NCBI GenBank assembly: GCA_001595945.1
Contig: LSSI01000020.1
Location: 68,971 to 107,500 of the forward strand
Length of the DNA stretch: 38,530 nt
DNA from: Thermoplasmatales archaeon SM1-50
GTDB lineage: Archaea; Thermoplasmatota; E2; DHVEG-1
Reading direction: 5' to 3'
Part shown: in pieces, positions 32,070 through 38,530 of the stretch
Layout: each line of letters starts with the position of its first letter
Position numbering within the stretch: the stretch's first letter is position 1
Notes under the pieces: model-generated
What the model saw: only the letters and a program-made list of their open reading frames with translations
What the model was told of the DNA's origin: nothing
Database searches by the model: none
Program-made: the position numbers and the translations under genes

Positions 32070-33821
32070 TTATTCATAACCAATAATAAGGAAAGGATGA
32101 TACTCAGTGTAATCTTTTGATCGAAAATAAGGTGTTTCATTCTGCCAATCTCCACTCATATCCTTTATTTTCCATCCGTAGTTTATGGTACCGTTATTAT
32201 AAAACATTTGAGTGTCTACAGTAACATTCCAAAAAACCCAATTATTAATCGTCGCTGGTATGAATGCAAATGAAGATTGTTCTGCGACAGAGGACGGTTG
32301 ATTATTCCAGGTGACGGTTTCTTCATCCCAATCATTCGTGATTCTATATAAATTCACTTTATTTCCACTGGGATTATTATTCTCATATCTATAATAGTTC
32401 ATTTGAAGACCGGCAACCATGATTGTCACATTCGATGGAACAGCACTGAGATTAAATTTAATGAGCCCCTCCAAATTCCAGGTTCTAATTGATCTGAGTA
32501 TTATCGAGCTACTGGTTCCGAAATTGACATTAGGATCGGGCTCTGAAATTGTGGCATCGTCGACTGGTTCAATAATTACTATATTCTTTGTAGTTGTCCT
32601 GAATGAAAACGTTTTTTTTGCCCAGTATGTTCCATCGGTTACGTTCACAAACCACGTATATTTCGTAAAGTAATCAAGATCATTGATAGGAACAGCATAT
32701 CGACCATCAGTGACGTTAGTTCCAACTCCCGATCCGATATCTGGTTGCGTCTCTACTGTCCAATTCATCAACTCATGCTGAGGATCCACCAAATCAAAAC
32801 TTATATTCGATGTATTGATTGGTAAAAACTCAGAGTTATCTATTGGTGAAGGATTCAAAATAAATGGAGTGAACGCTTCTGTGGTAAATGTGTATTTATG
32901 ACTAATTGGTGTTACTCCAAAACCCCCTTCATATAATAATAATTCCCATCTATAATTGGTGTTTTCTTGCAATCCATAGATTGGAATGGTGTATGTCCCG
33001 CTTGGTACTAGCTCACCTTCTCCTTTACCAATATCTGGAGATGTTGTAACCTTGTAACTCATTAAATCATTATCCTCATCAGTGAGACGAAAACTAAGCT
33101 CAGTGAGGTCTAATGACACATTTTGTTCACCATCAGCAGGTGCAATATCAGAAGGAAATGGGTGATTGTTCCCCTCTGGTATAGGACAATTAAAACGTTG
33201 GTATAATGCGGGAAGAGGACCTAACATTAGTATAAGAAGGTCTAACAACTCGTCTATAGCAGATGGTGGAGGCGATAGAAGGAGCACTAATAGCCCCCAG
33301 AAAAACAACACAACACCCATCATGACTAGTAACGTAGTGCAGATTACTGGAAACCCCCATTCAGATGTTTCACACCTACAATCAGAGTTTGCCAATTGCA
33401 TTATTTCATCTTGGACTTTAGGATCCCTTTCAATTACAGAAGCTATTTCTTGTTGTATATCAGGCGTAATTAAATGATATGTGTTAATCCATGATTGTAT
33501 TCTAGTTTTACTAATGAACTTTGAGAGGATTAATCCAAAGAAATACATTCGTTTTAATTGATTTTTCGTTATAACAGGAATTTCTGATCCTAGAAATATT
33601 CCTCTACTCATCTGGGATTTAAGAATAATCCTTTGTATCTCTTTGTTATTAGCAATATCAACAATGGTTTGGAATAGCAACTCTCTCTGATTGACTGATT
33701 CATTTATAGTGGGCTGATTTGATGATTGAACCGATTGATACCCGACAACATTAGTCAACGAAGCAAGAATAAGAATGACAACTGCAATGATGCTAATCCC
33801 GATTATAGGATACAGTTTCAT
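32070..33821 (-). CDS. Membrane-anchored surface protein with FN3-like and DNRLRE domains
   Basis: The 583-residue protein has an N-terminal membrane segment (GISIIAVVILILASLTNVVG) and a helical region to about 150. A second hydrophobic stretch follows (LLVMMGVVLFFWGLLVLLL, about 163-185). Two FN3-like beta units follow (PADGEQNVSLDLTELSFRL; PIDNSEFLPINTSNISFDLV), each with a repeated KVTTSPDIGKGEG or VETQPDIGSGVG motif. The C terminus is a DNRLRE-type domain (VDDATISEP, GLIKFNLSAVP, NDWDEETVTWNNQP). It is probably cell-surface and N-glycosylated. The two FN3-like units are internal duplicates. No enzyme domain is seen. Adjacent 31813-32069 shows only a few decayed codons. Confidence 0.8.
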   Translation of the reverse strand: MKLYPIIGISIIAVVILILASLTNVVGYQSVQSSNQPTINESVNQRELLFQTIVDIANNKEIQRIILKSQMSRGIFLGSEIPVITKNQLKRMYFFGLILSKFISKTRIQSWINTYHLITPDIQQEIASVIERDPKVQDEIMQLANSDCRCETSEWGFPVICTTLLVMMGVVLFFWGLLVLLLSPPPSAIDELLDLLILMLGPLPALYQRFNCPIPEGNNHPFPSDIAPADGEQNVSLDLTELSFRLTDEDNDLMSYKVTTSPDIGKGEGELVPSGTYTIPIYGLQENTNYRWELLLYEGGFGVTPISHKYTFTTEAFTPFILNPSPIDNSEFLPINTSNISFDLVDPQHELMNWTVETQPDIGSGVGTNVTDGRYAVPINDLDYFTKYTWFVNVTDGTYWAKKTFSFRTTTKNIVIIEPVDDATISEPDPNVNFGTSSSIILRSIRTWNLEGLIKFNLSAVPSNVTIMVAGLQMNYYRYENNNPSGNKVNLYRITNDWDEETVTWNNQPSSVAEQSSFAFIPATINNWVFWNVTVDTQMFYNNGTINYGWKIKDMSGDWQNETPYFRSKDYTEYHPFLIIGYE

Positions 33822-33888
33822 TGATTTTCCTTCCCTATAAAAAGAACAATCTTTGCTTATTTAAAACTTCGTGTGAAGGGAAAATTTA

Positions 33889-33913
33889 TGCAGGGGAAGG
33901 GATTTGAACCCTT
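33889..33913 (-). repeat. tRNA 3'-end fragment, left copy
   Basis: On the minus strand these 25 bases read as a tRNA T-arm (aaggg, loop ttcaaat, ccctt) followed by an acceptor strand cccctgc and discriminator a. They are identical to 36194-36218. No matching 5' half (gcaggggx) is found next to it, so it is not an intact tRNA. It is a likely attachment-site remnant. Confidence 0.75.
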
Positions 33914-33985
33914 ATCGAGATGGGAATTTGAATTAACAAATAAAAATTTTTGTTTTTCTCCTTCAGAATCACCGTGTTAGTTATT

Positions 33986-34091
33986 GTCAAGCCGCCGAAG
34001 GGATTCGGACCAAAAGTCCTGATTACTACCTGAAAAATACGCAAAAAATGGGAATTTTACATAGTCAGTTCTTCGTATTTAAAATTAACTC
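33986..34091 (-). repeat. 106-bp intergenic repeat, copy 1
   Basis: It aligns without gaps to 38243-38348, with about four fifths of positions identical. The best-kept blocks are caagccgccgaagggatt, gattactacct and gttcttcgtatttaaa. Read on the minus strand it starts with a TATA-like ttttaaatac and ends in a GC-richer part containing ggactttt-g-gtcc, a small hairpin. A small RNA gene is possible. The 20-base end is also seen at 30765. Confidence 0.7.
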
Positions 34092-34156
34092 TTGCTTTGG
34101 CTTTGCATATTAATCCATGCTTACATTTGAATTTTATAATAAACATTAATCAGCGT

Positions 34157-34190
34157 AAAATATAAATATAAGTATATGCTTATATACTTA
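34157..34190 (+). promoter_or_regulatory. ArsR promoter with perfect 9-4-9 operator
   Basis: A TATA-like aaaatataaata (34157-34168) is followed by a perfect inverted repeat, taagtatat-gctt-atatactta (34169-34190), which reaches the A of the ArsR ATG. The transcript would be almost leaderless. ArsR repressors bind such dyads over the start site, so autorepression is likely. Confidence 0.7.
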
Positions 34191-34567
34191 TGATGTATGA
34201 ACCAAAAGGGTTCCCTTGGGAAGAACTTGGCCGGAAAATGGCGATTGTGTTTAAAGCTCTTGGAGATGTGAACCGCATGAAAATCATCAAGATATTGGCA
34301 TCCAATCCCGACGAAAGTATCTGCGTCGTCGACCTCGGAAAGATACTGGGAATCACGCAACCTGCAACATCTCAGCACATTAAAGTTCTTCAAAACATAA
34401 ATATCGTATCTCCTAAGAGAATCAAAAACAAAACCTTTTATGCAATTAATTCAGGACAACTAAGAGATTACAACAAAATCATTGATGAGATGTTCAAGAA
34501 AGCGTTCCAAAGATGCACCTACGACGGTGATTGTACCACCTGCCCAGACCGGGGGAACTGTAAGTGA
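34190..34567 (+). CDS. ArsR-family repressor with C-terminal cysteine cluster
   Basis: The 125-residue protein has an ArsR winged helix: MAIVFKALGDVNRMKIIKIL, then CVVDLGKILGITQPATSQHI (recognition helix) and NIVSPKRIKNKTFYAINSGQ. The C terminus adds CTYDGDCTTCPDRGNCK, four cysteines that could bind a metal, metalloid or Fe-S cluster. A single Cys (ICVV) lies in the helix where ArsR/SmtB metal sites often occur. A perfect operator overlaps its start. It is the first gene of the bracketed cassette. Confidence 0.9.
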   Translation: MMYEPKGFPWEELGRKMAIVFKALGDVNRMKIIKILASNPDESICVVDLGKILGITQPATSQHIKVLQNINIVSPKRIKNKTFYAINSGQLRDYNKIIDEMFKKAFQRCTYDGDCTTCPDRGNCK

Positions 34568-34628
34568 CATTGTGCTGCATTAGTAGACTTTGAGATTACT
34601 AATTCAGAGATAAAAGGAGACAAATAAA

Positions 34629-35192
34629 ATGATAAATATACGCGCAAGGATGTTTAATCGAAGGGCATCGAACAAAAAATTCATGCCGGACAAAATAATA
34701 GAAAGTTTACAGATCCGTCCTGGAGATAAAGTGGCGGACATTGGTTCCGGAGGCGGTTATTTCTCATTTCAATTCTCACATCTTGTGAATAATGGGGGAA
34801 AAGTCTTCGCAGTGGATACGAACGCTAAACTACTGAGTTATATCAAAAATCAAAGCATAGAACTGGATCTTGAAAATCTAATAACTGTGCCCACCGATGG
34901 TTTCCCAACAGGTTTACCATTAGGGCAACTTCATCTGGTTTTTCTAAGAAATGTATATCATCATTTTACCGACCGTGTGGAGTATTTCAAAAGGATGAGA
35001 GCATATCTAATACCGGAGGGACGAATAGCGATACTCGATTATACAGAGAATGGTGGATTCAGTTTCCATAAACTCTTCGACCACCAAGTCCCTCCAGACA
35101 TAATTCGAAGAGAGATGGAAGAGGCTGGTTACACATTAGACGCAACATTTAATTTCTTATCAGAGCAATCCTTTATGATTTTCCGAATATGA
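34629..35192 (+). CDS. SAM-dependent methyltransferase (class I)
   Basis: The 187-residue protein contains motif I VADIGSGGGYFSFQFS and the acidic VFAVDTNAKLL. Post-motifs include LVFLRNVYHHFTD and YLIPEGRIAILDY. This is a class I Rossmann methyltransferase of the UbiE/ArsM-like group. It has no cysteines, so ArsM-type arsenic methylation, which needs conserved Cys, is unlikely. The substrate is unknown. The start has aggag (34615-34619) upstream, and its stop overlaps the DUF4405 start by four bases, so they are coupled and likely act together under the ArsR repressor. Confidence 0.87.
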   Translation: MINIRARMFNRRASNKKFMPDKIIESLQIRPGDKVADIGSGGGYFSFQFSHLVNNGGKVFAVDTNAKLLSYIKNQSIELDLENLITVPTDGFPTGLPLGQLHLVFLRNVYHHFTDRVEYFKRMRAYLIPEGRIAILDYTENGGFSFHKLFDHQVPPDIIRREMEEAGYTLDATFNFLSEQSFMIFRI

Positions 35193-35689
35193 GAAAAGAA
35201 GACATGCGAATTGGAAGAATCGAAAAAAATTACGCTATTGACTTAGTTATGGGTTTCCTGTTCATCACCACAACATTCACCTGGAAAAATTACTTTACGC
35301 ATATTATACTTGGATTTGCGCTTCTTTTAGTGCTAGTGGCACACCTTTGGCTGCATAAAGAATGGATGATCTACCAAGCTATCTTAATTATAAAAAGGAC
35401 AAAACGAAGCTCTGGAGGGATAACCAGGGTGAATTTCCTGGTAGACTTATTTATTGGCATGATGTTCATAGCTTCTATAGTATCCGGGTTGATTATAATC
35501 GTCTATGATTCTGTTGTTTGGGGCGGTCTTCATTCGTTTATGAGCTGGATGGTTTTTCTCGGGTGTCTGGTACATTTGTTTCTGCATTTCACGTGGATTA
35601 TTGATATAACAAGAAGGCTGGTAACCAGAAGGATTAAAATTCGAAAGGATAGACATTCTATATTACAAAAGCAAATATTACATAATTGA
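35189..35689 (+). CDS. DUF4405-like four-helix membrane protein, probable b-type haem
   Basis: The 166-residue protein has four membrane helices. Helix-linked histidines occur in pairs: THIILGFALLLVLVAHLWLH, then GGLHSFMSWMVFLGCLVHLFLHF. This His pattern resembles DUF4405 and cytochrome b561-type electron carriers, which coordinate haem through His on adjacent helices. The C-terminal tail is basic. It overlaps the methyltransferase by four bases. An alternative start is Met6 (35204). Haem binding is inferred from family resemblance. Confidence 0.75.
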   Translation: MRKEDMRIGRIEKNYAIDLVMGFLFITTTFTWKNYFTHIILGFALLLVLVAHLWLHKEWMIYQAILIIKRTKRSSGGITRVNFLVDLFIGMMFIASIVSGLIIIVYDSVVWGGLHSFMSWMVFLGCLVHLFLHFTWIIDITRRLVTRRIKIRKDRHSILQKQILHN

Positions 35690-35702
35690 TTTGGAGTAAT
35701 GT

Positions 35703-36188
35703 ATGATGGATGAATTTCTAATAGACAATCTTGTTGTTTTTTCTGCAATTATCTACTATGCTTTTTTGTGTCTAGTATATTTATTTCGAGCCTATGAGCG
35801 CGATAAACTGGAATTGATGTTTGTCCCAATCTTTAGTCTTCTGCTAGTCCCATTTGTTACTTTATGGATATTGAACCTTTTAAATGGAAGCGATATAGGA
35901 CGCTTGATTACGGGACTTCCGATAATCATCTATCTGGTGTATGACCTCTGGTATCGTTTAATTACTAAGAAGAAACCGCAACATCACCCCGACCGTTGGC
36001 CCATTGGTTTAATAGTATATTTGATACTGCTCCAAGTTGGGAGCATAGCCTTGAATTGGTACGGGTTCCTTGTATCGCAAGCCTATGGACGCGCGCTGAT
36101 AATCAGTTACTTCGTCATGTTAGGTTGCTTTGGCTTTTATCAAAATAGTTTTAATAAAAAGAAAAAGGCAATTAAGAACGAATGGTAA
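35703..36188 (+). CDS. Hydrophobic membrane protein, last gene of cassette
   Basis: I do not recognise the family. The 161-residue protein has about four or five membrane helices (LVVFSAIIYYAFLCLVYLF; LMFVPIFSLLLVPFVTLWIL; LPIIIYLVYDLWYRLI; GLIVYLILLQVGSIALNWYG; ALIISYFVMLGCFGFY). Charged loops lie between them, one of which contains KKKPQHHPDRWPIG. It begins 13 bases after the DUF4405 gene behind ttggagta. It ends a few bases before the right tRNA fragment. It may be a partner of the haem-type membrane protein. Confidence 0.7.
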   Translation: MMDEFLIDNLVVFSAIIYYAFLCLVYLFRAYERDKLELMFVPIFSLLLVPFVTLWILNLLNGSDIGRLITGLPIIIYLVYDLWYRLITKKKPQHHPDRWPIGLIVYLILLQVGSIALNWYGFLVSQAYGRALIISYFVMLGCFGFYQNSFNKKKKAIKNEW

Positions 36189-36193
36189 AATAG

Positions 36194-36218
36194 TGCAGGG
36201 GAAGGGATTTGAACCCTT
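36194..36218 (-). repeat. tRNA 3'-end fragment, right copy
   Basis: These 25 bases are identical to 33889-33913 and in the same orientation. The shared sequence covers precisely the T-arm through the discriminator base, and the flanks differ on both sides. Upstream on the minus strand there is a hairpin (gaagcat/atgcttc, about 36234-36265) but no D-arm or 5' acceptor, so no complete tRNA. Confidence 0.75.
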
Positions 36219-36329
36219 TAAATCAAGAGACGAGAAGCATGGATTACAAGCGTCTTAATGCTTCTGATGCTATGAATACGTTCTTAAAGAAATACATACT
36301 ATGATGCTGTAATTTAGGGTAGGAAAACT

Positions 36330-37016
36330 ATGCTTATTTTTGTTCATGGAATGTTATCAACTGCTGATGTATGGAAGCCTATTATCAACTATTTTCATGA
36401 GAGAAATTTTTCATGCAAAGCTGTTAATTTGAAAGAAGGATTAAATCTGAAGAAAGTTCACTTTCAAGATTATGTTGATAAAGTAAAAAACATTGCAACA
36501 GAGGACGATATCGTTATTGGACATTCCATGGGTGGTCTGATTGTCCAGAAAGTAGCAGAGGAAGGCGACATAAAAGGCGGTGTTGCGATATGTTCTGCAG
36601 CTCCAAAAGGAGTAAAATATCGTGGGAATATTGTGCTGTCTTCTGCCAAGTATGCACCACACATTATTAGAGGTTTACCGTTTAAACAGGACTATCCTTT
36701 TATTAGGAAATATATGTTGGTTGGTATCAAAGAAGAACAGGCAAGAAATATCTATGAAACATTAGAGAAGCAGTCAGCAATTGTGACGTATGAACTTGGA
36801 TTAAATAGAATTGGTGTCGATGAGAAAAAAGTGCGATGCCCTCTCTTTTTCATTGCCACAAAACAGGATGGAATAAGTCCTCCTGAACTGGTGTACAGAA
36901 TTGCTCAGAAATACGATGCTGAATACAAGCAGTATGATGGTTGCCATCATTTTTTTAGTAATGATAACTGGGGAGAAATAGCAGAGGGAATTCATACCTT
37001 TATATCAAAAATATGA
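36330..37016 (+). CDS. Alpha/beta hydrolase
   Basis: The 228-residue protein starts MLIFVHGMLSTADVWKPIIN with the oxyanion HG motif. It has the nucleophile elbow VIGHSMGGLIVQK, the acid in ATKQDGISPPELV and the His in YDGCHHFFSN. It is a cytoplasmic serine hydrolase of the lipase/esterase type without a signal peptide. No substrate can be assigned. It lies 112 bases beyond the right tRNA fragment, on the same strand as the cassette, but outside it. Confidence 0.87.
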   Translation: MLIFVHGMLSTADVWKPIINYFHERNFSCKAVNLKEGLNLKKVHFQDYVDKVKNIATEDDIVIGHSMGGLIVQKVAEEGDIKGGVAICSAAPKGVKYRGNIVLSSAKYAPHIIRGLPFKQDYPFIRKYMLVGIKEEQARNIYETLEKQSAIVTYELGLNRIGVDEKKVRCPLFFIATKQDGISPPELVYRIAQKYDAEYKQYDGCHHFFSNDNWGEIAEGIHTFISKI

Positions 37017-37149
37017 TGCAGGAAGAAAAAACCAATGTGTTAAAAACCGTGTCACTACTTCTGATGATTGAGTTTTATTTGTTCAGGGTTGTAGAAATCC
37101 GTTATTTTTTAAAATGACTATCATCCACCCGATAGGAGGTGAGACAGGG

Positions 37150-37683
37150 ATGCGCCTCACCAAAATAATTCAGGATGGGATGATAGTCTTAAAACGAATG
37201 CAAGCGCCACTATATAGCAGAAAGTTCTCCAAGAAAACATATACCATTCACCAGCATTTGCTTTATCTGAGCATCAAAGAAATTCAACAACAAAGCTTCC
37301 GAGATTGTAGAGATTTCTTCGATGAATTCAACCAACTACAAGAAGCACTGAGATTACCCAAAGTACCCCATTTCACCACACCACAGAAATGTCTCCAACG
37401 ATTTCCACCACGCTGGTACAAAATGCTTCTCAAACAACTGATCTGCCTGATCAAATCACGGGCAAATGCCGTGATTGACGGCACCGGCCTTCTGCAGAAG
37501 AAAGTGAGTTTTTCATCCGTGAAAGGTCTACGGTCAGGCAGGAAAACAATAGGAATTACTTATGATCATCAGTCAATAAATTTTGGTATTGCTGCATTTC
37601 TAGGTCGAACGAGTAATAAAGAAAAATCTGATTTTTTTGAAGAGTTAAAAAAGAAATTGCTGGGTTATATCATTAGTGGATGA
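37150..37683 (+). pseudogene. Truncated IS5/IS4-type transposase, chimeric end
   Basis: From ATG 37150, behind a perfect ggaggtga (37135-37142), the first 105 or so residues read as the N-terminal part of an IS5/IS4-like DDE transposase. Segments are MQAPLYSRKFSKKTYTIHQH, DFFDEFNQLQEALRLPKVPH, PPRWYKMLLKQL, and NAVIDGTG, which holds the first catalytic Asp. After GTG the frame runs into unrelated sequence (RSGRKTIGITYDHQSINFGI) and stops at 37683. The second and third catalytic acids are missing, so it cannot transpose. The tail may belong to another decayed gene. Confidence 0.72.
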
Positions 37684-37723
37684 CCTTCTTTTTCTATTTT
37701 TTCTTTAGATCGGGGTCCTCATT

Positions 37724-38026
37724 TCATGGTTGTTGATTGCTTACAGTTTTTATTCTCTCATATAGTTTTCTAAGGATGATGTGACTGAACCTATCACCGT
37801 CGAGAAACAAGGAATCTTTCTGATACCCAAGATTCGCGATCAGTCGTTCTCTGTTGGGATTTTGATGAAAGTATTTGTTTCGAATCCAGATACCGAGGGA
37901 GAAATGTTGTTTGATAATGAAATCATCAACAGTCATCTCTTTTATTTGTTTCTGGAAATCTAACGGTAATGTTTTCAGTAGATCATCAAGTATTTCGTCC
38001 ACAGTTGAAAAATCTATTTTTTCCAT
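37724..38026 (-). CDS. DUF6794-like protein
   Basis: The 100-residue protein from ATG 38026 reads STVDEILDDLLKTLPLDFQK, then LGIWIRNKYFHQN, and FLDGDRFSHIILRKLYERIK. The LGxWIRN signature with the following aspartate-rich helix matches the DUF6794 type of small helical proteins. These are widespread in accessory regions of bacteria and archaea. The function is unknown. Ten extra N-terminal residues are possible from ATG 38056, but the family begins near MEKIDFSTVDE. It lies next to the transposase remnant. Confidence 0.7.
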   Translation of the reverse strand: MEKIDFSTVDEILDDLLKTLPLDFQKQIKEMTVDDFIIKQHFSLGIWIRNKYFHQNPNRERLIANLGYQKDSLFLDGDRFSHIILRKLYERIKTVSNQQP

Positions 38027-38115
38027 TATCTTATACCCTTTGTTTGCGAGAGTCACCCATTACATTCTTTCTTTAAAAATATATCCTTTGAAATAGAAGC
38101 ATTAACACGATTTTA

Positions 38116-38178
38116 GCACATGTTTTGTGCGAATGATTAAAGACCTTGTTCAACAAGTTTGGGAGGTTCAAAGCCTCC
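38116..38178. ncRNA. Three consecutive hairpins, tRNA-arm-like
   Basis: Within 63 bases three small stems follow each other: gcaca/tgtgc (38116-38130), cttg/caag (38145-38157) and ggagg/cctcc with a seven-base loop ttcaaag (38162-38178). The last has exactly the geometry of a tRNA T-arm. No acceptor pairing, D-arm or anticodon loop of normal size fits, so it is not an intact tRNA. A structured RNA or tRNA relic is possible. The rest of 38057-38530 is AT-rich. Confidence 0.3.
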
Positions 38179-38242
38179 GTTTTCAGGTTCTCAGGAGAAA
38201 AGAAATTTTTGTGAATTTTTTTTACTCGAAAAAAAAGTGATT

Positions 38243-38348
38243 GGCAAGCCGTCGAAGGGATGCGGAAAAAAAGTCCGGATTACTACCTATAAAAACAGTA
38301 AAAAATAGTATTTTTTCATACTCGGTTCTTCGTATTTAAATTTAACTC
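38243..38348 (-). repeat. 106-bp intergenic repeat, copy 2
   Basis: It aligns base for base with 33986-34091. On the minus strand it begins with a TATA-like aatttaaatac (about 38333-38343) and ends at ggcttgcc. It is followed by cttttttttcg, a T-run that could terminate transcription at about 38232. The TATA-to-T-run span of about 100 bases fits a small RNA gene. No ORF is kept between the copies. Confidence 0.7.
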
Positions 38349-38530
38349 CAATTATTCACACTCATCCATTTTTCTCCTCATTTTCAAATCGTCTCTTTCT
38401 TAAAAAACGGGTAACAAGTGTTCAATATCATCTAAAGATAGTGATAAAAATCATTTTATGAAATCTGATTAAAAGAAATCTAATCTCATTCTTTTGAATC
38501 AGTTGTTTCAATGGAACCTTAGTCCTGTTA

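Larger units (their letters stand above)
33889..36218. mobile_element. 2.3-kb cassette bracketed by tRNA 3'-end direct repeats
   Basis: Two identical 25-base tRNA 3' ends in the same orientation bound exactly one gene cassette: ArsR regulator, methyltransferase, DUF4405 protein and a membrane protein, all on the plus strand with short spacings. A 106-base intergenic repeat lies just inside the left end. Site-specific integration at a tRNA 3' end leaves direct repeats like these, so this may be a genomic island or integrated plasmid relic. No integrase is inside. The pattern could also come from duplicated tRNA fragments. Confidence 0.5.

Noticed and set aside
34629-35192. Calling the cassette methyltransferase an arsenite methyltransferase (ArsM) because of ArsR
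   Set aside because: The protein has no cysteine at all, whereas ArsM needs conserved cysteines.
36194-36270. An intact tRNA gene at the right 25-base repeat
   Set aside because: T-arm and 3' acceptor are present, but no gcagggg 5' strand, D-arm or anticodon arm is found in the next 100 bases on the minus strand.
38116-38200. A tRNA at 38.1 kb based on the ggagg-ttcaaag-cctcc arm
   Set aside because: Flanking sequence gives no acceptor stem and the other two hairpins have wrong sizes for D and anticodon arms.
33889-38348. A CRISPR array formed by the repeats
   Set aside because: Only two or three copies exist, with kilobase spacing and genes between them; no regular spacers.

Overview
The window is archaeal. 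It carries an archaeal release factor (aRF1), two TATA-binding proteins, a beta-CASP CPSF-like nuclease, archease, diphthine-ammonia ligase, an AsnRS-derived asparagine synthetase and several Lrp/AsnC regulators. Promoters are TATA-type and the DNA is AT-rich. A gingipain-like C25 peptidase, decayed Ig-repeat surface proteins and a cation-transport block fit an uncultured, possibly protein-degrading, anaerobic Thermoplasmatota-type euryarchaeon. That placement is inference from gene content, not from a marker tree.

Left part (1-17.4 kb) is dense housekeeping. It holds the end of larB plus a larC that contains only the first LarC domain; a DUF1858 redox protein; asparagine synthetase divergent from an Lrp/AsnC regulator; an overlapping archease/nucleoside phosphorylase pair; and dph6. 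A long minus-strand run follows: stomatin, NfeD, aCPSF2, aRF1, OPT transporter and a short PqqD-like gene with no ATG, GTG or TTG start. On the plus strand come enolase, a SerA-type dehydrogenase, translin and two overlapping TBP genes. The first TBP has lost both DNA-kinking phenylalanines of its N-terminal repeat.

Middle part (17.7-29 kb) is looser. Two decayed genes (a YkgJ-type cysteine-cluster protein and a secreted multi-domain surface protein) lie just upstream of an intact C25 peptidase. A minus-strand cation-homeostasis block follows (CPA2 antiporter, CBS protein, VTT membrane protein, and a TrkH with an added zinc ribbon), then small proteins, a YbjQ/membrane pair and a winged-helix/membrane pair behind a perfect inverted-repeat operator.

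Right part (29-38.5 kb) is accessory: an orphan peptide-binding lipoprotein, a MNT-HEPN toxin-antitoxin pair and a DNRLRE-type surface protein. Next is a 2.3-kb cassette (ArsR, methyltransferase, DUF4405 protein, membrane protein) bracketed by two identical 25-bp copies of a tRNA 3' end. After it come a hydrolase, a broken transposase and a DUF6794 protein. A 106-bp intergenic element occurs twice here (33986 and 38243), and its first 20 or so bases occur a third time at 30765. Both full copies have a TATA-like box at one end and may encode a small RNA.

The best candidates for something undescribed are the half-degenerate TBP translated together with the canonical one, the tRNA-end-bracketed ArsR cassette, the 106-bp repeat family, and the OPT-PqqD pair.
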